Positions 58,037 through 64,000 of a stretch of DNA of 64,000 bases are shown here, in pieces. The stretch is from Pomphorhynchus laevis (lineage: Eukaryota > Acanthocephala > Palaeacanthocephala > Echinorhynchida > Pomphorhynchidae): NCBI GenBank assembly GCA_012934845.2, contig WNNJ02003119.1, forward strand, positions 110,340-174,339. The letters run 5' to 3'. The notes under the pieces are model-generated. The model was not told the DNA's origin. It made no database searches and was given only the letters and a program-made list of their open reading frames with translations. How positions within the stretch are numbered: the stretch's first letter is position 1; every line of letters begins with the position of its first letter. The position numbers and the translations under genes are program-made.

Positions 58037-59109
58037 CTATACAACATAAGTAGCAATTGCACTATGTGAAAGCTTAAAATTTAATTATAAGAGCATTTTA
58101 GAAAAGTTTGTGTGTTCAGTAAAATTTAACACTCGCATTAGTGACAGTGACTTATACACCTTTTTATTAATTTGAATGTCAAAGAAAAATTAAAATCTAT
58201 AAATACCATTATACGAATCCTTATAATAAATAAAATATATGTGAAAAGAAAAACGCATAAATTATAAAATTTAAGATACAGAAGTAGCAAAATGTAAATT
58301 TAAAAAAATATATGTAGAAAAATACAAATGTAAATTTTAGCAGGCACATCAATAATAAAAATTGGCTGTCAAATTTAATAAAATTAAATTATTTAACATA
58401 AAAATTAATTAATAAAATTAATTAATTAATTTTAGAATAAATAGACTACTATTTAACAAAATATCCATTGAAAATATTTAAGCTATCTGTTTTCTTAAAT
58501 TTAGCAAATTTTAATTTATAAGAACCAAGGAAAATCTAATAGGAAAAAGATTATTTAATATTATAATAACAACTGGCATCATTAGGATAATTTTTTACAG
58601 CTTTCTAAGCTGTAAAAATATAGGAGTTGAATACAAATAAATTGTAACAATATTCGTTCTAATATAGATTTTTACAACTCTTCAACTTATTCCACAGATT
58701 TATTTATTAAATTTATTTCAATTAAGATTTGCACGTTGTTTGCTAATAATAATATGAACGCTTCATTCTACATTGAATTTTGCGAATTTGTAGAGCATTT
58801 TACCCATGTCTAGGTCAGTACAAACACGATTCGATTATTGTAATTTACAGGAACCATGGAACCTCGAACAAGAAAAAGATTATTCAATATTTCAATGGCA
58901 ACTTCCATCATCAGGAAATAACAATTTAATAAATAATTTGTTATTCTAATGTACAAGGCTGTAAAAACTTTTGATGATAAGTAAGTAAGTAAGTAAGGAT
59001 TTTATTAATAACTATATAACTGATAAAAACTTAAGAAACAAAAACATGCAAAAGACAACTTAAAATAGAAACTGTTCACGACGTGTATTTTGGAATCTTC
59101 AACTTATAT

Positions 59110-61569
59110 TCACGGCCTCAGGTCCAGAGGGATCTGAGCCCCTCGGCCGCACCAGCGCGCCGCCCTCTGACTGAACCATTCGGGGTCTCTCACACACCTA
59201 AGAGTCCAGTCAAGGCGGACTATGGTTGGTAATCTCGAGATGAGGAGCTTGAGAAACCTTAGTCTTTGTTCTGGGGGACGTCCTCGTGAGAAGAAGACTA
59301 ATCCCGAGATAGCCCAAGTACCCCAGAGGCGCACTTGGGTTATCCCATTCAATGACAGATGCTGGGCCCGTTTCAGAGCCCACCTAGCTTTCTTCAGGAT
59401 ACGTTTAAGTCTATCCAGGTCAGCTTTCGCCGACCAATTCACCGTAACGGTGAACCCCAGATATTTTACTCGACTCGTGAAGATGGGGAGTGGTTGATGC
59501 TGCAAAATGGAGGAGAGTGTAGAGAGTGCTAGTCTCTTAAGTTTCTTTTTGGTGGCAGGAACGCCATTAAAGACAACCACCTGTGATTTTGAGGAGTTTA
59601 AAATAAGATTGGATGGGGGCAACTGATCTTTTAATCTTAAAAAGAAACGGCTGATGTCAGAGATTACATCTTTGCACCTGCGTCCAGAGAACAAGGCTGT
59701 GGTATCATCAGCATATACCACTAGATGTTGATCACGTTTAAAATTCTTGAATAATACAATGGATGCAGCAAGATATAAGATAGGAGAAAGTGGGGATCCT
59801 TGAGGTACACCTGTAATAGGGTAGAACTGACGCGCATCAGGGTCGTCTTCATAGTAGAACCGCTTGGTGTACAACAATATCTCCACCCTGTTAACAATTC
59901 TCGCAGGCAACCCGAGGGACCTGAGAGAGGAGATAACGAAGGGAATGGAGATCCGGTCAAATGCAGCTGAAAAATCAAGAAAAACAGCCACAGCAAGCTG
60001 ATGACTATTATCCTGACAAAACTGATGCACTTCACCAATTGCTGAATGGACCGAGCGCCCTTTGACAAACCCATGAAAACTCGGTGGGATCAAATTACGC
60101 CTACATAAATGAACGCGGATTCTACGCGCAAGCGCTTTCTCGTAGATGGATATGAGGGCGTTTTGAATCGAGATGGGCCGCAGATCTTTAGGACAAGTGA
60201 TTAATCTCTTTTTAGGTAAAAAAACTCGACGGCTGATGTTGATTTCCGCTATGTCAGACGGGGAGGCTAATAGCATTGTGATGGCGACCTCCTTTCTCTG
60301 ACTGTATGTCAAAAGCTGACAGACACGAGTGGTGAGTGGCGCGTGGGATTTGGAGGTGCCCGGGAGTGGTCCCCAGGAGTTAAGGATATCTGTAACAGAC
60401 AAGTCCCTACTCCTGAAGTCACACCAAGGCGGGATTGGTTGGGGAGAATGAGTGGCTCCATAATTGTGTAAGGAAAGTGACTCCTCTAAAACTTTGTCAA
60501 GGCCTATGCTACCAATCCAAACCAAGGCTCTATCCTTCCAGCAAACAAATTTCTCCTTCTTGAATATCTTCCAGAAGGAAGCCTGAGAAGGGTTTTGGTG
60601 AGCAATGCTTGCCCTATCCCTGCTCAGCTGGAGCCTATATCTAGAGCTCCAATATTCATTCGAGAGGATATGTCTGGCGGAAACAGAGAGATTAGGAAGG
60701 TGCAACATTTTAGCTAGGACCTTGAGCTTTGTTGGAGTAGGATTGTATATTCGACCTTTATAGGTAGTCGAAAGGATCGCGGTAGCTTGCGATGAGAGGT
60801 AGGAATTAAATTCGGTCAAACTCTCAATTCCAATTCTGGGGAAGAGTTGGATAGCTGCCTGAAAGAAGGCCACTCTAATAGGATCAAAGTGAAACCTTCT
60901 TCTAAGCAACGTATCGTCCTCTAGCCGCCAGCGAATTAGGTCATGAGAGGTGGTCTGTTGTTGACGCGACTGCTCGGTGCAAATGGGTTTCAACAACCAC
61001 ATCTTATGTAGCAGTAATATGTCGAGGAGAGAATTTGTTGTAGAGCAATGAAAGGTTGGGGAAGGTGGTTTATGAATAAGATAGTCGATCCTTGCTCTGC
61101 GGAGTGCTGCATTAATCCAACGACCAGTTCTGTCGTTGAAGTCACCAAGTAACATGTCATAACCGCTCCCCAATATTTGATCCAGGAGGTCACGGTTTTT
61201 GTGAATTTCTCCTGGCCGAATATAGACATTGGCTATGCTTATACGCTTACCGTTCTTACAAAGTGATATAGCTAAACAAGATAGGGCTGGACAAGAGTAG
61301 TTTAATAGGAGGGATGATCTTAAGGAGCTTTTTACTAGGGTTAAAAGACCTTGTGATGAAGAGGAGTGAGGGGGGGTTATGTAAGGAGTAAAGTGGGTGT
61401 ATATGTGCTTAGGGATAAATCGAGTAATATCCTGGGGGAGACGGATAGACCGCGTCTCCTGAAGGACTATAACATCTGCATCTCTACCAGATAGAAGGCT
61501 AAGGGCGGAAGCACCTCCCGAATTCCACTGAAGGATATTCAGTGAAAAAGGTCCTTGATTACTTCCCAT
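59110..61569 (-). CDS. LINE ORF2: AP endonuclease and reverse transcriptase
   Basis: The 819-aa frame contains endonuclease motifs LQWNSGGA (residues about 13-20), VLQETRS, NVYIRPGE and LLGDFNDR, then TTSHDLIRW where SDH is expected (copy 3 reads TTSDDLIRW, so neither keeps it). RT motifs are DLRPISIQNALISIYEK, VFLDFSAAFDRIS, GVPQGSPLSPILY and VVYADDTTALF. The C-terminus carries a short W-rich tail and no RNase H. The frame is unbroken, yet the endonuclease change makes self-sufficiency doubtful. Confidence 0.85.
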   Translation of the reverse strand: MGSNQGPFSLNILQWNSGGASALSLLSGRDADVIVLQETRSIRLPQDITRFIPKHIYTHFTPYITPPHSSSSQGLLTLVKSSLRSSLLLNYSCPALSCLAISLCKNGKRISIANVYIRPGEIHKNRDLLDQILGSGYDMLLGDFNDRTGRWINAALRRARIDYLIHKPPSPTFHCSTTNSLLDILLLHKMWLLKPICTEQSRQQQTTSHDLIRWRLEDDTLLRRRFHFDPIRVAFFQAAIQLFPRIGIESLTEFNSYLSSQATAILSTTYKGRIYNPTPTKLKVLAKMLHLPNLSVSARHILSNEYWSSRYRLQLSRDRASIAHQNPSQASFWKIFKKEKFVCWKDRALVWIGSIGLDKVLEESLSLHNYGATHSPQPIPPWCDFRSRDLSVTDILNSWGPLPGTSKSHAPLTTRVCQLLTYSQRKEVAITMLLASPSDIAEINISRRVFLPKKRLITCPKDLRPISIQNALISIYEKALARRIRVHLCRRNLIPPSFHGFVKGRSVHSAIGEVHQFCQDNSHQLAVAVFLDFSAAFDRISIPFVISSLRSLGLPARIVNRVEILLYTKRFYYEDDPDARQFYPITGVPQGSPLSPILYLAASIVLFKNFKRDQHLVVYADDTTALFSGRRCKDVISDISRFFLRLKDQLPPSNLILNSSKSQVVVFNGVPATKKKLKRLALSTLSSILQHQPLPIFTSRVKYLGFTVTVNWSAKADLDRLKRILKKARWALKRAQHLSLNGITQVRLWGTWAISGLVFFSRGRPPEQRLRFLKLLISRLPTIVRLDWTLRCVRDPEWFSQRAARWCGRGAQIPLDLRP

Positions 61570-61603
61570 TGCGTAAGTGTTACCGAAGTGGGACGCCCTC
61601 CAC

Positions 61604-62794
61604 CTAGTCGCAACTAGAGGCGGAAAAGTCGCCTTTACCGCTTCCCGTCACGACAAATGGAGTCGCTTGCCCACGGGCGATATCTTCATTTCCCTCGTTA
61701 GCCATAGCCCAAATCGAATCCTTCCGAGCAAGCTTCAGAGCGGCTATGCTTAGCGCTGACCCGTTTCGTTTCTTAGATTTTGGTGGCTTCTTAATATTGT
61801 TGGTCTTTCCAGAAGGAGGAGAACGGAAGGATTCCGCTAATTGACCCACCAATTTTTGGACCAATTTTTCAAGTTGAATCATTGATGCCTGATGCTGCAT
61901 TTCAATAAGTTTAAGAATTTCTGTGTCCGGCATCCTGTCGTCATTCTTGTTAGACGATACAGCTTCCACGAAGCTAGTCGGTTTTGCTGTTACACCCCTG
62001 TGTCTCTTTTGGTACGCCTTAAAGATTTTACATTTTTTTGACCATGCGGGGTGCTCACCACCGCAGTTTGCGCAAAATGGCTTACTTTCGCACTTCTCAG
62101 GATGTATAGCAGTTGTACCACACACGCCGCACTTATGTGGTAAAGAACATCCAGTGGACCAATGCCCCCACTGATGACAATTGTTGCAGTGAGGGTACGT
62201 TAGTGAGTCGGTTTCGATTATTGAAAATCTCAAATTATACCCCATAAAAGGATTGCATGTTGAAATCGATAGTTTTTGAGCTTCATCAACCGGGGCATTG
62301 CAGAACGCAACGGGAATGGGGAAGCCTTTAATCCCTTTTATAAAGCGCACGTTAGAGATTTTGTAATCAGTTTCTAGGGCTGATATATCTTCTTCTGAAA
62401 TGTATGTGGGCATATTATTTATCTTTATTGTTGCCAGGATTGGTTTGGAAGCAATTATGCCTTGTTCCGAATGCTCTTTTTTAAAGTAGTCTACGTACGA
62501 CATTGCGAGATCAGGAGTGCAGAATGAGATTTTAATCTCAGATTCATAATATTTAATCGCATTGAACAATATCCTTTTTTTAAATCGATGAGCAAAGCCT
62601 CTTATAAAAACATTGAACATGTTCTGCCTTTCCAGAGGCACCAAAAGTCTGATAATCACCAGGTTGGATAATTTTGGTACCGGGGGAAGTTCACCCTCCG
62701 GAATATATTCAAGAGAACCTAAATCTCCACTTACCTCGTTTATTGCATTGGCAGGAAAATTAGTTTTCATTGAGTTCTTTGAACGCTCCGACAT
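61604..62794 (-). CDS. LINE ORF1 (gag-like, three zinc knuckles)
   Basis: The 396-aa frame has an RRM-like or coat region with LVIIRLLVPLE and VRFIKGIKGFPIPVAFC, then CCHC knuckles CNNCHQWGHWSTGC, CGVCGTTAIHPEKC and CANCGGEHPAWSKKC (about residues 198-258), and a basic Lys-rich tail. This is the ORF1 design of Jockey/I-group LINEs, binding element RNA. No stop is present. A shortened relic of the same ORF is at 30179-30421. Confidence 0.8.
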   Translation of the reverse strand: MSERSKNSMKTNFPANAINEVSGDLGSLEYIPEGELPPVPKLSNLVIIRLLVPLERQNMFNVFIRGFAHRFKKRILFNAIKYYESEIKISFCTPDLAMSYVDYFKKEHSEQGIIASKPILATIKINNMPTYISEEDISALETDYKISNVRFIKGIKGFPIPVAFCNAPVDEAQKLSISTCNPFMGYNLRFSIIETDSLTYPHCNNCHQWGHWSTGCSLPHKCGVCGTTAIHPEKCESKPFCANCGGEHPAWSKKCKIFKAYQKRHRGVTAKPTSFVEAVSSNKNDDRMPDTEILKLIEMQHQASMIQLEKLVQKLVGQLAESFRSPPSGKTNNIKKPPKSKKRNGSALSIAALKLARKDSIWAMANEGNEDIARGQATPFVVTGSGKGDFSASSCD

Positions 62795-63009
62795 GCTAAA
62801 TTTTGTTCGCTTTTACGATTTGCTACTTTTGATGATGGCATTTGCTGCATTCATAAAGCTTGCATACGCACATTTTATATTAATGTAGTTGCATGATCGT
62901 TCTTGCCATTTACATAAAAAGAAAACATCGGCGTCATAATAAGAGCTGAATAAAAAACGAAATGTCCCAAATAATAAATCACGTATTGAGCACGAATACT
63001 GTTGCTTAC

Positions 63010-63167
63010 CTGTAATGTATATTTCCAAGGCATTGACTATTCATTGCAAAGCCATACTTTTGATCGGGGAGAATATCCTCGGCGGGTACTTTTACTTCTG
63101 ATGTATCATCTACACTCTCAAGTGGTTCAGTGATTTTTGGTTGGACACGAACGGCTCCCAGACCTTT
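63010..63167 (-). CDS. Host exon, ArfGAP2/3-like gene, upstream exon
   Basis: The 158-bp exon is bounded by acceptor TTCTGCTTTTAG (ending 63168) and donor ACAG|GTAAGC (63009). It reads KGLGAVRVQPKITEPLESVD, then DTSEVKVPAEDILPDQKYGF and AMNSQCLGNIHY without a stop. KGLGAxxV is a landmark of the ArfGAP2/3 middle region (usual form KKGLGAQKV). Composition is clearly higher in G+C than the flanks. The next upstream exon is not in the window or not recognised. The family call is an inference, while the exon itself is well supported by both splice sites. Confidence 0.55.
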
Positions 63168-63470
63168 CTAAAAGCAGAACAATTTACTTAATTAAATCAA
63201 CAGGGTCTTAAAACACAATAAAAGTAAACTACAAAAAATTATAAATGTTGCTAACATGAAATTTTCTGACGTCAATTAATACAGCTGAGATGTAACAATT
63301 AGAGCTTTAAAGGTATATATTGTAAACTTCCATATCGACATCTGCTTGAAAGTAATCGTCTGTAGTCGGTTGTTTCTAGGCAGCCTGATAAACCTATAAT
63401 CTTTATGAAGTTTATTTTATAATTAAAGCTAGCAAGTTAAAGTTATCTGATGAACTGCTTGTCTAAAAAT
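63168..63470. other. Intron sequence, no gene seen
   Basis: AT-rich DNA upstream of the exon acceptor with no recognisable motif. Confidence 0.4.
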
Positions 63471-64000
63471 CCAAAAAGAATGTTATATACTCAACAGATC
63501 TCCCAGAGGCGATCATAGCAACTCCGGATGACGTTATCGCGGCGATGCCATCTTTTCCTAAGGGAATAGCGGAGGTTTTGATGAACTTCGCCTATATCAT
63601 CTTCAAGATCTAGTCAGCACAGAAGACACTTGGAGAGACAGGACTGATGAAACAGTTGACAAATTTCATCAAAATCGTCCTCAAAGAAAATGTACCAAAA
63701 ACAGTTCAGCCATATTTCTTTGACGCCACTCTACTTAGTTTCAACAAGAAAGATGAAGGGCTTCGTCCCATCGCAATTGGCAATACACTCCTTCGGTTGG
63801 TGGCAAAGACTGCCTCGTTACTGATTCGCAATGAAGCTTCCACATTCCTGAACCTTATCAGATCGGTAAAGGATTAAAATCGGGTTGTGAAACGGCAGTA
63901 CATGCCACACGCTTGTTCCTCTCTGAGATAATGACGTGCGGGGAAGACCTGTTAATGACAGATTTTACTAATGCCTTCAACAATGTTAGTCGTAAAACTG
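63470..64000 (+). mobile_element. LINE RT fragment of the R2/Hero-like lineage, runs off the window
   Basis: The frame 63647-63877 encodes FIKIVLKENVPKTVQPYFFD, then LLSFNKKDEGLRPIAIGNTL and RLVAKTA, equal to the GGxRPIAxGxTLRRLxxK block that precedes the palm in the lineage seen at 39.1-41.1 kb. TDFTNAFNNVSRK (63955-63995) is the first catalytic box, with Asn in place of the more usual DFxNAFN form. Stops near 63613 and 63877 show it is broken. It continues beyond 64000. Confidence 0.7.

Larger units (their letters stand above)
58980..62870 (-). mobile_element. I/Jockey-group LINE with both ORFs open (copy 4), intronic
   Basis: The element runs on the minus strand from about 62870 (5' UTR) through ORF1 (61604-62794) and ORF2 (59110-61569), separated by 34 bp, to a 3' end with a (TTAC)n tail (58980-58996). 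Copies 1-3 at 5.4, 9.8 and 28 kb are broken members of this family. It lacks an RNase H domain after the RT. The endonuclease motif near ORF2 residue 205 reads S-H-D where S-D-H is expected, so this copy may not make its own nick. Confidence 0.85.
58037..63009 (-). other. Host intron (about 5 kb) filled by a LINE
   Basis: The interval between the two phase-compatible exons contains AT-rich DNA (58040-58975) and a complete two-ORF LINE in the same orientation. Two diverged copies of a repeat of about 110 bp (AAAAAGATTATT, then CAACTTCCATCATCAGG or CAACTGGCATCATTAGG) occur at about 58525-58635 and 58850-58965. Confidence 0.5.

Noticed and set aside
63640-63665. CTGATGAAACAG as hammerhead core
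   Set aside because: CTGATGA is followed at once by AAC with no helix II; it is part of the LINE coding sequence.

Overview
This window looks like an AT-rich nuclear segment of an invertebrate animal, probably a bilaterian. The evidence is GT-AG spliced coding exons, an animal amino-acid transporter gene, a nuclear copy of mitochondrial DNA that reads best with TGA as Trp and AGG as Ser, and an animal-type mix of retroelements. I cannot name the species or even the phylum with confidence. The window is almost entirely mobile DNA. Only two host loci are supported: an uninterrupted SLC7-type (light-chain) amino-acid transporter at 15.3-16.7 kb on the minus strand, and two phase-compatible exons (57.9-58.0 and 63.0-63.2 kb, minus) of a gene that resembles ArfGAP2/3.

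Layout. 0-0.7 kb: LINE tail. 2.3-9.8 kb: Naiad-type Penelope-like elements (PLEs, with the GIY-YIG endonuclease at the N-terminus), a four-copy tandem array of a 360-bp unit, and a 305-bp ribozyme-bearing unit inserted inside a PLE. 9.8-15 kb: LINE and PLE relics. 15.3-16.7 kb: transporter. 17.8-20.2 kb: inverted repeat, (AT)n and a canonical PLE relic ending at a hammerhead ribozyme. 20.8-25.4 kb: head-to-head and tail-to-tail Naiad copies. 25.4-26.3 kb: minisatellite of about 30 bp. 26.5-27.3 kb: second 360-bp-family array. 27.7-38.9 kb: LINE copies, an LTR gag relic and a PLE relic. 38.9-41.1 kb: tRNA-derived SINE next to a 5'-truncated LINE with a restriction-like endonuclease. 41.2-45.4 kb: CR1-like LINE with both ORFs open. 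46.2-47.4 kb: LTR gag/protease relic. 47.4-49.15 kb: mitochondrial insertion (nad2-nad5). 49.15-50.4 kb: third 360-bp-family array. 50.5-54.6 kb: second, broken CR1-like LINE. 55-57.9 kb: LTR pol and LINE fragments. 58-63.2 kb: host exons with a complete two-ORF I/Jockey-group LINE in the intron. 63.5-64 kb: another LINE fragment.

The most interesting theme is structured, probably self-cleaving RNA tied to Penelope-like elements. Two full hammerhead ribozymes are visible (8425-8503 plus; 20103-20166 minus). One lies in a short tandem unit that resembles an animal retrozyme, inserted into a Naiad PLE. A 360-bp tandem family, one array of which is flanked by a 15-bp target-site duplication, carries all hammerhead core strands in an unusual nested order. 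The 3' region of the Naiad family carries a conserved pseudoknotted RNA fold with compensatory changes between copies that I do not recognise. I infer that the non-autonomous ribozyme units are mobilised by PLE reverse transcriptases; the sequence does not prove this.
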